From the NCBI RefSeq assembly GCF_013602415.1, contig NZ_WPAG02000002.1, forward strand, positions 1,550,001 through 1,614,000: a stretch of DNA of 64,000 nt, written 5' to 3'. Below, piece after piece: positions 48,186-57,445 of this stretch; position 1 is the stretch's first letter; every line of letters starts with the position of its first letter. The DNA is from Rhodococcus sp. B50. Lineage in GTDB: Bacteria > Actinomycetota > Actinomycetes > Mycobacteriales > Mycobacteriaceae. The notes under the pieces are model-generated. The model ran no database searches. It was not told the DNA's origin and worked only from the letters and a program-made list of their open reading frames with translations. Position numbers and translations under genes: made by a program.

Positions 48186-49400
48186 CTAGAGAAGCTCCGG
48201 TTCGTCCCCGGGAAGACGCTGCCGACCGTCTCGTCCCGGGAGTCGTGCGGATGCGAACCGCATCACGGGTTCGACGACCCGCGCGGCCACCGGACCGAGG
48301 ACTGCGGTGATCATCACGTAGGCGGAGGCGATCGCCGCGAGACGACTGTCGACCTGCCCCGAGGCGACGGCCAGTCCGGCGATCACGATGGAGAATTCGC
48401 CCCGAGCGATCAATGCCGCACCGGCGCGCGCCCGGCCCATCACGGCGATGCCGTGGTGCGCCGCCGCGATCCATCCGGTAGCGAGCTTCGTCAGCGTGGT
48501 CAGCACGGCCAGCAGGATCGCCCAGCCGAGCACCGGCGGTATCTCCGTCGGGTCGGTGTTCAGTCCGAAGAAGACGAAGAAGATGGCGGCGAAGAGATCA
48601 CGGAGTGGTTCGAGGACGCGTACCGCGTTGTGTGCCGTGGAACCGGAGATGGCGATACCCAGCAGGAAGGCGCCGACGGCCGCGGACACCTGGAGGGCGG
48701 ACGCGATCCCGGCCACCAGCAGCGCCGCGCCGAGCAACTTGAGCAACAACGTTTCCCTGTCGGGACTGTCGAGGACGACCGAGATGTAACGTCCGTATCG
48801 CACTACCAGTACCAGTACCACGGTGACGAGACCGAGCGAGATAGCGACGGCTTCGAGGCCGCCGAGCAGACTCACGCCTCCCAGGATCGCGGTGAGGATC
48901 GGGAGGTACACAGCCATCGTGAGGTCCTCGAAGACGAGAATCGACAGGACCACCGGCGTCTCACGGTTGCCGAGGCGCCCCAGATCCGCGAGGACCTTTG
49001 CCACGATCCCCGACGACGAGATGTAGGTCACGCCTGCGAGCACGAGTGCGCCGACAGGTCCGAGACCCAAGATCAACGCGACCGCGGCTCCGGGTACCGC
49101 GTTCAGGGCGAGATCGAGCAGACCCGCCATCCGGGAGCGTCGCAATCCGCTGATCAACTCGTTCGCGGTGTACTCGAGCCCGAGCAGCAACAGCAGCAGG
49201 ACCACGCCGATCTCGCTGGCGATATGACTGAACGCGCCGATGTCACCGAGCTGGATGAGGCCACCATTGCCGAAGCACAGGCCGCCGATCAGATAGAACG
49301 GGATCGGCGACATGCCGATCCGCGCCGCCAGCCGACCGAGGATACCGAGCCCGAAGAACACCGCACCCAGTTCGATGAGTGCGAGTGTCGTGGTATCCAT
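48186..49400 (-). CDS. CPA2-family K+/H+ antiporter, KhtU-like
   Basis: A 404-residue membrane antiporter with about 12 helices, including the ion-site region ISSSGIVAKVLADLG, VFEDLTMAV (with the acidic residue of the family) and ARGEFSIVIAGLA. The upstream gene codes a soluble TrkA-C protein, as in the KhtTU system where KhtT controls K+ efflux by KhtU. The two genes are 9 bp apart. Role: K+ efflux in exchange for protons, balancing the uptake functions elsewhere in this window. Confidence 0.9.
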   Translation of the reverse strand: MDTTTLALIELGAVFFGLGILGRLAARIGMSPIPFYLIGGLCFGNGGLIQLGDIGAFSHIASEIGVVLLLLLLGLEYTANELISGLRRSRMAGLLDLALNAVPGAAVALILGLGPVGALVLAGVTYISSSGIVAKVLADLGRLGNRETPVVLSILVFEDLTMAVYLPILTAILGGVSLLGGLEAVAISLGLVTVVLVLVVRYGRYISVVLDSPDRETLLLKLLGAALLVAGIASALQVSAAVGAFLLGIAISGSTAHNAVRVLEPLRDLFAAIFFVFFGLNTDPTEIPPVLGWAILLAVLTTLTKLATGWIAAAHHGIAVMGRARAGAALIARGEFSIVIAGLAVASGQVDSRLAAIASAYVMITAVLGPVAARVVEPVMRFASARLPGRDGRQRLPGDEPELL

Positions 49401-49409
49401 ACCGCCGGA

Positions 49410-49892
49410 TCAGCCGTTGCGCAGGATCCTGGCGGCAGCGTCGAGACCGTCCGCCGTGCCGACCGCCACCAGGATGTCCCCACCCGTGAGGACGAAGTCC
49501 GGTGCTGGAGAAGGCATGACCTGGCCCGCACGCATCACGGCCACGACCGACACGCCGGTGCGGGTGCGCAGGGCGGTATCGCCCAGCACCGCTCCGTCGA
49601 ATCGGGAATCCTCGTGGACGTGGAGCTGGCGGGTGAGGATTCCGGGCATATCCCGGTGGTCCTCACTCAACTGGGCGACGAGCTGAGGCGCACCGAGCAG
49701 GTTGCTGAGCGTCGCTGCCTCCTCGACGGTGAGGGGAAGGGAGGCGGCACACGCATCGGGGTCGTCGGCCTTCGAGATGATGAGGTCGCTGTGACCATCC
49801 CGATGCGTGATCACCCCGATGCGGCGGCCGGACGCCAGTTCGAAGTCCTTGCGTACACCGATCCCGGGGAGCGGCGTCACGTCGACGATCAT
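49410..49892 (-). CDS. TrkA-C domain regulatory protein, KhtT-like
   Basis: A 160-residue cytosolic protein. The N-terminal ~70 residues form a small domain found in KhtT (LPGIGVRKDFELASGRRIGVITHRDG), and the C-terminal TrkA-C/RCK-C domain shows TALRTRTGVSVVAVMRAGQV and TGGDILVAVGTADGL. In B. subtilis KhtT gates KhtU, responding to pH and c-di-AMP. It is the first gene of a two-gene operon. Confidence 0.9.
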   Translation of the reverse strand: MIVDVTPLPGIGVRKDFELASGRRIGVITHRDGHSDLIISKADDPDACAASLPLTVEEAATLSNLLGAPQLVAQLSEDHRDMPGILTRQLHVHEDSRFDGAVLGDTALRTRTGVSVVAVMRAGQVMPSPAPDFVLTGGDILVAVGTADGLDAAARILRNG

Positions 49893-49901
49893 GCCGAAAG
49901 A

Positions 49902-50282
49902 CTAGTCCTCCGGACCGACGGCGTCCGCCCGCCCAGGTCCGACGGGTGCGAATCGGCCGTCCGGCCCCGGGAGGAAGGGGGTGACCCCCACCACTGCCTC
50001 CACGGGCAACGGCCCGTAGAGGTGCGGGAACCGCATCGACTGGGGGTCCTCCGGTACGCCGGGTTCGAAGCGGAGAGGGTCGGCGAGCCGCGTCGGATCG
50101 ACATGCAGCAGCACCAGATCCGTGCGCCCGGAGTACAACCGGTCGGCAGGAAGATGGACCTGCTGCGGCGTGGACAGGTGGACGAAACCCTGGGAGTCGA
50201 GAGAGGCCGGAACGACAGCCCCCAGGGGTCGGGCGCGCTCCCAGTCGTCCCGGGAGATGATGTGCAGCAGGGTCTCGGTCAT
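49902..50282 (-). CDS. DUF952 protein
   Basis: A 126-residue protein of the DUF952 family, related to ADP-ribosyltransferase-like folds. It has LLHIISRDDWERA at the start, SQGFVHLSTPQQV and RFPHLYGPLPVEAV, the standard blocks. No biochemical role is established. ATG 50282 has no ribosome binding site and may be leaderless (CACAAT lies 6 nt upstream). It ends 9 bp before the KhtT-like gene. Confidence 0.87.
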   Translation of the reverse strand: MTETLLHIISRDDWERARPLGAVVPASLDSQGFVHLSTPQQVHLPADRLYSGRTDLVLLHVDPTRLADPLRFEPGVPEDPQSMRFPHLYGPLPVEAVVGVTPFLPGPDGRFAPVGPGRADAVGPED

Positions 50283-50540
50283 GGCGTCATTGTGCGTCGG
50301 AAAGCGGATCCGAGGCGTCCGCAGCGACCCGACCCTCTGCGCTGTGAGCGAACACACTGCACGGAAAACCGGCATGTCGCAGCGTTTTTGCTGCTCGATG
50401 CGTGAAACGCGCCACCTTTGGGCATCCAGGGGAACAACGCGTGAATACGAATCGTCTGTCAGAGTAGATCCACCGCGCCGGCCGGTGCGGCGGACCAGAC
50501 CCCGGCACCCGATATGAGCGGTGGCCAGTTTGGAGGAGTC

Positions 50541-50735
50541 ATGCCCGGTACGTTGACCAGCCCGAAGTTGACCGCTGCAGATCGCTGCGATCGGTGCAAT
50601 GCTGCCGCTCGTGTCCGCGCCGTCCTTCCGACCGGCGGAGAACTGTTGTTCTGCGGGCACCACGCCAACGAGCACACCGACCGCCTCCGTGAACTCGGAG
50701 CGACGATCGCGAGCGAGTCCGACGCCACCGTGTGA
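50541..50735 (+). CDS. Small conserved Cys/His protein (DUF7455 type, Rv2708c-like)
   Basis: A 64-residue protein with CDRC, then CGHHANEH near the C-terminus, a likely zinc site made of three Cys and one or more His. LTAADRCDRCNAAARVR and LPTGGELLFCGHH are its conserved blocks. GGAGGAG lies 3-4 nt before the ATG. A homologue lies near sigB in M. tuberculosis. Function unknown; a transcription-associated role is possible. Confidence 0.85.
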   Translation: MPGTLTSPKLTAADRCDRCNAAARVRAVLPTGGELLFCGHHANEHTDRLRELGATIASESDATV

Positions 50736-50800
50736 TCCGCCGTCCGGAACCAACGTTCTGTCACAGGAGCGAACCTTCGGTTCCGAGACCCGACCGAATG

Positions 50801-50833
50801 AACGGGCGACCACCTTCGAGGTGGTCGCCCGTT
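50801..50833. terminator. Bidirectional terminator
   Basis: A perfect 14-bp stem (AACGGGCGACCACC and its complement) with a 5-nt loop separates the small Cys/His gene from the convergent helicase gene. Confidence 0.8.
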
Positions 50834-50840
50834 CTCGTCG

Positions 50841-52568
50841 TCACCAGCTGCGCAGGATGGCGATCCGGTCGCGCAGCTGCTCGGCGGTCGCCATCGCTGT
50901 CGGCGGACCGCCGCACTGCCGACGCAGCTCGCCGTGGATCACCCCGTGCGGCTTCCTGGTCCGATGGTGGACGACCGCGACGAGCGAGTTGAGTTCGCGA
51001 CGCAGCTGCGCCAGAGTGTCGGCGGTCTCGACGCGCTCGGTCACCTGGGGCGGCGGGGTAGGCGCAGGCTCGGTCTTGGGCTTGTTCAGCTGCTGTTCCT
51101 GACGCTGACGCAGCAGCGCCCGCATCTGGTCGGCGTCCAGCAGGCCCGGAAGTCCCAGATAGTCGGCCTCCTCGTCGGACCCGGCGAATGTCGCGGTGCC
51201 GAACGAGGATCCGTCGTAGATGACCTGATCGAGTTCGGCTTCCGCACCGAGCGAGTGGAAGGCCTTCTCGTCCTCGCCGGGCTCGTCCTTACGCCGGTTC
51301 GCGTCGGCGAGGAGCTCGTCGTCGAAACCTTCCTTGACCCGGTGCGGCTTGCCGAGCACGTGGTCGCGTTGCGCCTCGAGCTGGCTGGCGAGCTCGAGCA
51401 GCACCGGCACGGACGGCAGGAAGACACTGGCGGTCTCCCCTTTGCGCCGCGACCGCACGAAGCGACCGATCGCCTGCGCGAAAAACAACGGGGTCGAGGC
51501 GCTGGTCGCGTACACGCCGACCGCGAGTCGAGGAACGTCGACGCCTTCGGACACCATGCGCACGGCGACCATCCACCGCTGGTTTCCCTCGCTGAACTGC
51601 GAGATCCGCTCGGACGCCGTGGGGTCGTCCGAGAGCACGACGGTGGGCATCTCGCCGGTGACCGCCTCGAGGATCCTCGCGTAGGCCCGGGCGGTGGTCT
51701 GGTCGGTCGCGATCACGAGGCCACCGGCATCCGGCATCCCGCCGGCGCGTAGCTGCTGGAGCCGGGTGTTCGCTGCCCCCAGAACCGCAGGAATCCAGTC
51801 GCCCTCGGGATCGAGGGCCGTCCGCCACGCCCGGGCCGTGTGCTCGGCGCTGAGGGGTTCGCCCAGCCGCGCCGTGAACTCCTCCCCCGCGCTGGTGCGC
51901 CAGCGCGCCTCACCCGAGTACGCGAGGAACACGACGGGCCGCACGACGCCGTCTGCGAGGGCGTCGGCGTAGCCGTAGGCGTGGTCGGCCTTGGACTGCA
52001 TCAGACCGTCGTCGTTCGGCTCGTAGGTCACGAACGGGATCGCGCTGTCGTCGCTGCGGAAGGGCGTACCGGTCAGCGCCAGACGGCGGGTCGCGTCCCC
52101 GAACGCCTCGAGGATGCCCTCACCCCAGCTCTTCGCGTCGCCGCCGTGGTGGATCTCGTCGAGTATCACCAGGGTGCGCCGCGCCTCCGTGCGTACGCGG
52201 TGCTTGAACGGGTGCGAGGCGATCTGCGCGTAGGTGACCACGACGCCCTGATAGTCGCTCGACGTCTGTCCGGTCGAGTTCGTGAAGTTCGAGTCGAGGG
52301 CGATACCGATCCGGGCCGCCGCGCCCGCCCACTGGTGCTTGAGGTGTTCGGTGGGTGCGACGACGGTGATCTGGTCGACCGTCCGGTCGCGCAGCAGTTC
52401 CGACGCCACCCGGAGGGCGAAGGTCGTCTTACCCGCGCCGGGGGTCGCGACCGCGAGGAAGTCGCGCGGTTTCGTCGCGAGGTACTTGGTGAGGGCGCGG
52501 CGCTGCCAGGCGCGCAGCTGGGCCACAGGGGCGGAGGTCGTAGCTTGTCCGACGGTTTCGGTGCTCAC
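50841..52568 (-). CDS. DEAD/DEAH-box superfamily II helicase
   Basis: A 575-residue ATPase. Motif I is ATPGAGKTTFAL, motif II LDEIHHGGD (DEIH form), motif III LTGTPFRSD and motif VI QAIGRFVRSRRKGE; the C-terminal ~120 residues are charged with a predicted helical region. It resembles XPB/UvrB-type or type I restriction R-like single-polypeptide helicases. The GTG at 52568 follows AAGGAG by 12 nt. DNA repair or RNA remodelling is possible, but no specific role can be read. Confidence 0.88.
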   Translation of the reverse strand: MSTETVGQATTSAPVAQLRAWQRRALTKYLATKPRDFLAVATPGAGKTTFALRVASELLRDRTVDQITVVAPTEHLKHQWAGAAARIGIALDSNFTNSTGQTSSDYQGVVVTYAQIASHPFKHRVRTEARRTLVILDEIHHGGDAKSWGEGILEAFGDATRRLALTGTPFRSDDSAIPFVTYEPNDDGLMQSKADHAYGYADALADGVVRPVVFLAYSGEARWRTSAGEEFTARLGEPLSAEHTARAWRTALDPEGDWIPAVLGAANTRLQQLRAGGMPDAGGLVIATDQTTARAYARILEAVTGEMPTVVLSDDPTASERISQFSEGNQRWMVAVRMVSEGVDVPRLAVGVYATSASTPLFFAQAIGRFVRSRRKGETASVFLPSVPVLLELASQLEAQRDHVLGKPHRVKEGFDDELLADANRRKDEPGEDEKAFHSLGAEAELDQVIYDGSSFGTATFAGSDEEADYLGLPGLLDADQMRALLRQRQEQQLNKPKTEPAPTPPPQVTERVETADTLAQLRRELNSLVAVVHHRTRKPHGVIHGELRRQCGGPPTAMATAEQLRDRIAILRSW

Positions 52569-52779
52569 CGGTTTCTCGTGCTCCTTGTCCGCTTCGCTCG
52601 GGCCGGTCCCACCGCACTCGTCCGGGTCCCGACCGTCATGCAGCCTATCGTCTCGGAAGCCGCGGACCCGCCGAAGTCGCGGCGTCGGCGGGTCCGACGA
52701 GGGCTGCGTGGCAGAATTCGATGCACCCTCACCTGCCTGAGCGCGCACGCGAGCGTGTCATCAGGAATTCTGGAAGTAG

Positions 52780-54054
52780 ATGAACGACACACCACGACCC
52801 CACGCACCGGCGCCCCGCGGCCGCATACGGCACGCGGTGGGTAAAGGGTGGGAGGTGGTCGCACACACCGCGTCCTCGGCCTGGGACCATTCGATCTTCA
52901 GCAAGGCCGCGACCGCGGCTTTCTGGCAAACTCTGTCGCTGCCACCGCTGGTGCTCGGCCTGCTCGGCAGCCTCGGTTACGTCGGTGGCTGGTTCGGTCC
53001 GGACACGGTCGAGATCATCACGTCCAAGACCGTCACCTTCCTCCGCTCGGTCTTCAGCGACAGCGTGGTCGACCAGATCATCGAACCCACCGTCGCGGAT
53101 GTCCTCGGCCGCGGCCGCGCCGACGTGATGTCGCTCGGCTTCGTGTTGTCGCTGTGGGCCGGCTCGTCGGCTATCTCGACGTTCGTGGACTCGATCGTCG
53201 AAGCGCACCACCAGCAGGACCACCGCCACCCGGTGTGGCAGCGGATCTTCGGTCTGTTGCTCTACGTGGTCTTCCTGATCCTTGCGGTGTTCACCCTGCC
53301 GCTCGTCGCACTCGGACCCACGCTGATCGGCCGACTGTTACCCGATGCGTGGTTCGATGTCGGCTCGCAGATCATCGACACCTTCTATTTCCCCGCCGTG
53401 GGTCTGCTGCTGCTGATCGGATTGACAACCCTGTACAAGGTGGCGCTGCCCAAGTCGCTGCCGTGGCACCGACTGCTCGGCGGCGCGGTGCTGGCAGGCG
53501 TGTTCTTCCTCGCGTCGAGCGTGATCCTGCGGTGGTACCTGACCTGGATCGCCGCCACGGGCTATACCTACGGTGCGCTCGCCGCTCCGATCGCGTTCCT
53601 GCTGTTCACATTCTTCCTGGGATTCGCGGTGGTCCTCGGAGCCGAATTCAACGCCACGGTGCAGCAGTTCTGGCCCGCACGCGCCACGCGTCTGGAGCAG
53701 TGGCGGGTGTGGCTGGCGGAGCAGGCGGCGCGCGATCCGTCGCCGGACAGCGGGCCTATGACGAACCTCACGCGCCGACTGGCAGGCTCCACGACGATCC
53801 GGCTGTCCGATCTGATCCGGCCCGGAGAACGCGAACCCGAGTCGTGGCCGATCGACGGGAGACCTGCCGAGTCGGAGCCGGCCTCGCACGCCGACCGTGC
53901 ATCCCACGACGACAAGGCCGGGGGATCCGAAGTTCCCCCGGCCGAGACCGATCTTCCGCCGGTAGAGAGACCGGCGCCGGAATCACCCGACGCCGCGGTG
54001 GACGACGAGTCGTTCCACCCGGTGCCTCAGTCGCCCTTGCGCAAACCGTCGTAG
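52780..54054 (+). CDS. YihY/BrkB-family membrane protein (Rv2707-like)
   Basis: A 424-residue integral membrane protein. The YihY core covers about residues 20-300 with six helices and the motifs KAATAAFWQTLSL, LWAGSSAISTFVDSIVEAH and LGAEFNATVQQFWP; a ~120-residue acidic Pro/Ser tail follows. The name ribonuclease BN for this family is a mistake carried from E. coli rbn. GGAAGTAG directly precedes the ATG. Function unclear; transport or envelope homeostasis. Confidence 0.9.
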   Translation: MNDTPRPHAPAPRGRIRHAVGKGWEVVAHTASSAWDHSIFSKAATAAFWQTLSLPPLVLGLLGSLGYVGGWFGPDTVEIITSKTVTFLRSVFSDSVVDQIIEPTVADVLGRGRADVMSLGFVLSLWAGSSAISTFVDSIVEAHHQQDHRHPVWQRIFGLLLYVVFLILAVFTLPLVALGPTLIGRLLPDAWFDVGSQIIDTFYFPAVGLLLLIGLTTLYKVALPKSLPWHRLLGGAVLAGVFFLASSVILRWYLTWIAATGYTYGALAAPIAFLLFTFFLGFAVVLGAEFNATVQQFWPARATRLEQWRVWLAEQAARDPSPDSGPMTNLTRRLAGSTTIRLSDLIRPGEREPESWPIDGRPAESEPASHADRASHDDKAGGSEVPPAETDLPPVERPAPESPDAAVDDESFHPVPQSPLRKPS

Positions 54055-54263
54055 ACTTTCTTGCATTCGGGGCACACCGGCGAGCCGGGCTTCGGCGACC
54101 GGGTCACCGGAAAGACCTCACCGCACAGCGCAACCACGTGGGTACCCATGACCGCACTCTCGGCGATCTTGTCCTTCTTCACGTAGTGGAAGAATTTCGG
54201 GGTGTCGTCCTCGGTCGTCTCGTCGGTGGTGGTATCCGGCCGTTCCTTGATATCCGTGCTCAC
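54027..54263 (-). CDS. DUF3039 zinc-finger-like protein
   Basis: A 78-residue protein with ALCGEVFPV and CPECKKVYDGL, giving three cysteines of a probable zinc site, after a charged threonine-rich N-terminus. GTG 54263 is the likely start. Its 3' end overlaps the YihY gene by 28 bp tail to tail. The family is common in actinobacteria and unstudied. Confidence 0.85.
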   Translation of the reverse strand: MSTDIKERPDTTTDETTEDDTPKFFHYVKKDKIAESAVMGTHVVALCGEVFPVTRSPKPGSPVCPECKKVYDGLRKGD

Positions 54264-54336
54264 GTGTCCATGATGCCGCACGGAGAGGCCGGATGCGTAT
54301 GTGCGTGCGACGGTTCGTCGTGGGAAGGTGGAAGAC

Positions 54337-54696
54337 ATGGCGAGAACTCACGGTTTCGGCGGATCCCCCGAGAACGGATCGCCCGACAACCCGGTTCTGA
54401 TCACAGCGGCGGAGACGTCGCTCGAGGATCAGCACCGAGCACGGGTTCGCAAGTACCTCACGATCATGTCGTTCCGCATCCCCGCCCTGCTCCTGGCGGC
54501 GATCGCGTACGGCGTCTGGGAGAATCCCTGGATCTCGATGGCGATCATCGGGGTGTCGATCCCTCTGCCGTGGATCGCGGTCCTCATCGCCAACGACCGG
54601 CCGCCGCGCCGGAAGGACGAGCCGAGCCGCTGGGACGGTCGCTTCGACGACGCTCCGGCAATCGAGTCGTCGCCCCACCGCGTCATCGACGGCTGA
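54337..54696 (+). CDS. DUF3099 membrane protein
   Basis: A 119-residue protein with two closely spaced transmembrane helices (about residues 45-85, FRIPALLLAAIAYGVW and ISMAIIGVSIPLPWIAVLIA) and charged ends. PVLITAAETSLEDQHRARVRKYL is its conserved N-terminal block. GGTGGAAG is 3 nt before the ATG. Divergent from DUF3039; function unknown. Confidence 0.86.
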   Translation: MARTHGFGGSPENGSPDNPVLITAAETSLEDQHRARVRKYLTIMSFRIPALLLAAIAYGVWENPWISMAIIGVSIPLPWIAVLIANDRPPRRKDEPSRWDGRFDDAPAIESSPHRVIDG

Positions 54697-54730
54697 CGGG
54701 GAGGGCGAGCGGAGAGCTTGCGAGAATGTC

Positions 54731-56212
54731 GTGGTGGACCGCGACCTTCTCCTGTCTCTCTGCCCCGCTCTGCGCACCGCACTGATCAGGTGCCGCTACG
54801 ACCTCGACACCGTGCGGGAACTGCTCGGCCCCGAGGCGCACGCCGCGCTCGGGCGCAGCGAACCCGTCCCCGCCCGGCGCATCGCGCGCGGTGCCGGTGA
54901 TCTCGGCGTGCTCGTCCGACTGTTCCTCCTCCAGGACACCTGCCCCGAGGTGGAGGTGGCTCGCGCCCTCGATCCGGTGACGCCGGAACAGGCCGTGCGA
55001 GCGGGACTGCTCGAACACGACGGCGACGGCGTGTGCGCCGCACTCGATCTGCGACCCCTCGACGCCGGTACCGGAAGTCGCTGGGTGTTGTCGGATCTCG
55101 ACGGTTCGATCCGGTCCGTCCCGACCCGCCCCGATCACGTTCTCGGCGTCGGGCAGGCCTCCTTGTCGCTGCTGCAGGCGACCCCCAGCGATCGGGTCGG
55201 CACCGTGCTCGACCTGGGTACGGGCTGCGGAGTGCAGGCGATCCGGGCCTCGGATCACGCGGAGAAGGTCACCGCCACCGACATCAATCCCCGGTGCCTG
55301 GCCCTCGCCGCCGCGAGCGCAGCGCTCAACGGGATCGACATCGATCTTCTCGAGGGATCCTGGTTCGAACCGGTTGCCGGCCGCACCTTCGACCGGATCG
55401 TCGCGAATCCGCCGTTCGTGGTGAGCGCGGGACATGTCGAACACAGCTACCGCGACTCCGGTCTCGACCTCGACGGCGCCAGCAGGCTCATGATCTCGCA
55501 GGCAGCCGAGCACCTGAATCCGGGAGGCACCGCCGCGATGCTCGCGTCGTGGGTGCACGTCGAGGGTGAGGACTGGCGGGCCCGGGTCGCGTCGTGGTTG
55601 CCGCCGCAGGGCGTGGATGCCTGGATCGTGCAGCGCGATGTCGCCGATCCCGCCCTCTACGTCGGCACGTGGCTGAGGGACGGCGACGCCGACCAGCGCG
55701 AGCCGGAGGTAGCGGTGCGTGCCGAGCAGTGGCTCGACCACTTCGCCGAGCACGGTGTCGAAGGAGTCGGGTTCGGATTCGTCTACCTGCGCCGCACCGA
55801 TCTGCCGTCCGATGTGATGGCCGAGGATCTGCGGCACGCGTTCACCGATGCCCTGGGCGACGAGGCGATCGACTACTTCCGGCGCCTCGACTGGCTGCGT
55901 ACGCACGAGGTTCTGGACGCCCGGTTCGTGGTACGTCCCGACACGGCACTCGAGCGGGTCCACCTGCCCGGCGCGGAGGGTTGGGAACAGGTGGTCGTGC
56001 GGGTGCACCGCGGTGGAGGTCCGGCCTGGCAGCACGAGGTGGACGATCTCGCTGCCGCCCTGCTCGGAGGGATGCGCGCCGACGGCCTGCCCCTCGGAGA
56101 TCTCGTGTCGCTGCTCGCGGCCGCGCACGGTGAGGACGAGGACGATCTGCTCACGCGGGCAGTGGGCCTCGTGCACGGACTCGTGCGTCACGGGCTGATC
56201 GAGCCCGCCTGA
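54731..56212 (+). CDS. Class I SAM-dependent methyltransferase (HemK/RsmC-like fold)
   Basis: A 493-residue protein. An N-terminal helical domain (about 1-130) is followed by the methyltransferase core with SAM loop VLDLGTGCGVQAI, ATDINPRCLALAA and the NPPF motif in RIVANPPFVV, which marks N-methylation of Gln, Ala, Ade or guanine amino groups. A C-terminal ~200-residue domain follows. Starts at GTG 54731 or 54734. Target (rRNA base or protein Gln) cannot be told. Confidence 0.88.
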   Translation: MVDRDLLLSLCPALRTALIRCRYDLDTVRELLGPEAHAALGRSEPVPARRIARGAGDLGVLVRLFLLQDTCPEVEVARALDPVTPEQAVRAGLLEHDGDGVCAALDLRPLDAGTGSRWVLSDLDGSIRSVPTRPDHVLGVGQASLSLLQATPSDRVGTVLDLGTGCGVQAIRASDHAEKVTATDINPRCLALAAASAALNGIDIDLLEGSWFEPVAGRTFDRIVANPPFVVSAGHVEHSYRDSGLDLDGASRLMISQAAEHLNPGGTAAMLASWVHVEGEDWRARVASWLPPQGVDAWIVQRDVADPALYVGTWLRDGDADQREPEVAVRAEQWLDHFAEHGVEGVGFGFVYLRRTDLPSDVMAEDLRHAFTDALGDEAIDYFRRLDWLRTHEVLDARFVVRPDTALERVHLPGAEGWEQVVVRVHRGGGPAWQHEVDDLAAALLGGMRADGLPLGDLVSLLAAAHGEDEDDLLTRAVGLVHGLVRHGLIEPA

Positions 56213-56317
56213 CCCTCGTCGGGGTGTGCCTGAGGTTCCACGATTCGGTTCTCTCAGCAACTTCTCAGGAGCTCATCGGGTTAGCGCAGGTCAGCGCGGT
56301 GGTACTCGGAGACCGAC

Positions 56318-56346
56318 GGGAACTCCACGGCTTCGCCGCTCGTTGA
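56318..56346 (+). promoter_or_regulatory. SigE/SigH-type promoter of sigB
   Basis: GGGAAC (56318-56323) and CGTTGA (56341-56346) are separated by 17 bp, matching the ECF sigma consensus GGAAC-N16-18-CGTT/GTT. The predicted start near 56353 leaves a ~28-nt leader before sigB. In mycobacteria sigB is under SigE/SigH control from a promoter of this kind. Confidence 0.65.
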
Positions 56347-56380
56347 ACCTTGTGAGACACCACCGATGAGGAGGCACGTC

Positions 56381-57343
56381 ATGGCACGCCCCGAAACCAC
56401 CGCTCGCTTCGATTCCGACCTCGACGGTCAGAGCCCCGCAGCCGATCTCGTTCGCGTCTACCTGAACGGCATCGGACGGACCGCTCTGCTCACCGCAGCC
56501 GACGAGGTGGAATTGGCAAAGCGGATCGAGGCCGGCCTGTATGCCAAGCACCTGCTCGAGACGAAGAAGCGCCTGTCCGCCGCGAAGAAGCGCGACCTCG
56601 CAGTCATCGTTCGTGAAGGACAGGCCGCTCGCAGCCACCTGCTCGAGGCCAACCTGCGTCTCGTCGTCTCGCTGGCGAAGCGTTACACCGGACGCGGGAT
56701 GCCCCTGCTGGACCTCATCCAGGAGGGCAACCTCGGCCTGATCCGCGCGATGGAGAAGTTCGACTACGCGAAGGGCTTCAAGTTCTCGACCTACGCGACG
56801 TGGTGGATCCGTCAGGCCATCACTCGCGGTATGGCCGACCAGAGCCGCACGATCCGGCTCCCCGTCCACCTGGTCGAACAGGTCAACAAGCTCGCCCGCA
56901 TCAAGCGCGAACTGCATCAGCAGCTCGGCCGCGAGGCGACCGACGAGGAACTCGCCAACGAGTCCGGCATCCCCGTCGAGAAGATCGCCGACCTGCTCGA
57001 CCACAGCCGCGATCCGGTGAGCCTCGACATGCCTGTCGGTAACGACGAGGAGGCCCCGCTGGGCGACTTCATCGAGGACGCCGAGGCGACATCCGCCGAG
57101 ACCGCCGTCATCGCCGGCCTCCTGCACAGCGACGTCCGCAGCGTCCTCGCGACACTCGACGAGCGCGAACAGCAGGTCATCCGCTTGCGCTACGGCCTCG
57201 ACGACGGCCAGCCGCGCACCCTCGACCAGATCGGCAAGCTCTTCGGGCTCTCCCGTGAGCGTGTCCGCCAGATCGAGCGCGAAGTGATGTCCAAGCTCCG
57301 CGAGGGAGATCGCGCCGAGCGCCTTCGCGCCTACGCCAGCTGA
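56381..57343 (+). CDS. sigB: Sigma factor SigB
   Basis: A principal-like (group 2) sigma-70 factor for general stress and stationary phase, 320 residues. It lacks the N-terminal disordered arm of SigA; region 1.2 ([11 protein letters not shown]) starts near residue 25. Region 2 has [27 protein letters not shown] and [10 protein letters not shown], and region 4.2 [27 protein letters not shown] sits 6 nt before ATG 56381; ATG 56366 is a less likely start. Confidence 0.96.
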   Translation: MARPETTARFDSDLDGQSPAADLVRVYLNGIGRTALLTAADEVELAKRIEAGLYAKHLLETKKRLSAAKKRDLAVIVREGQAARSHLLEANLRLVVSLAKRYTGRGMPLLDLIQEGNLGLIRAMEKFDYAKGFKFSTYATWWIRQAITRGMADQSRTIRLPVHLVEQVNKLARIKRELHQQLGREATDEELANESGIPVEKIADLLDHSRDPVSLDMPVGNDEEAPLGDFIEDAEATSAETAVIAGLLHSDVRSVLATLDEREQQVIRLRYGLDDGQPRTLDQIGKLFGLSRERVRQIEREVMSKLREGDRAERLRAYAS

Positions 57344-57364
57344 CCGGGCGCGTCAGCGGTATCC

Positions 57365-57398
57365 GATCCCCGAGAACCGGGCTGGGTTCTCGGGGATC
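57365..57398. terminator. Terminator between sigB and the Pat-like gene
   Basis: A perfect 14-bp stem (GATCCCCGAGAACC and its complement) with a 6-nt loop, 22 bp after the sigB stop and between convergent genes. Confidence 0.8.
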
Positions 57399-57445
57399 GT
57401 TGCTGTCCGGGACCGTTTCCGGCGAGTCGTCTCACCGGTCTGCCG

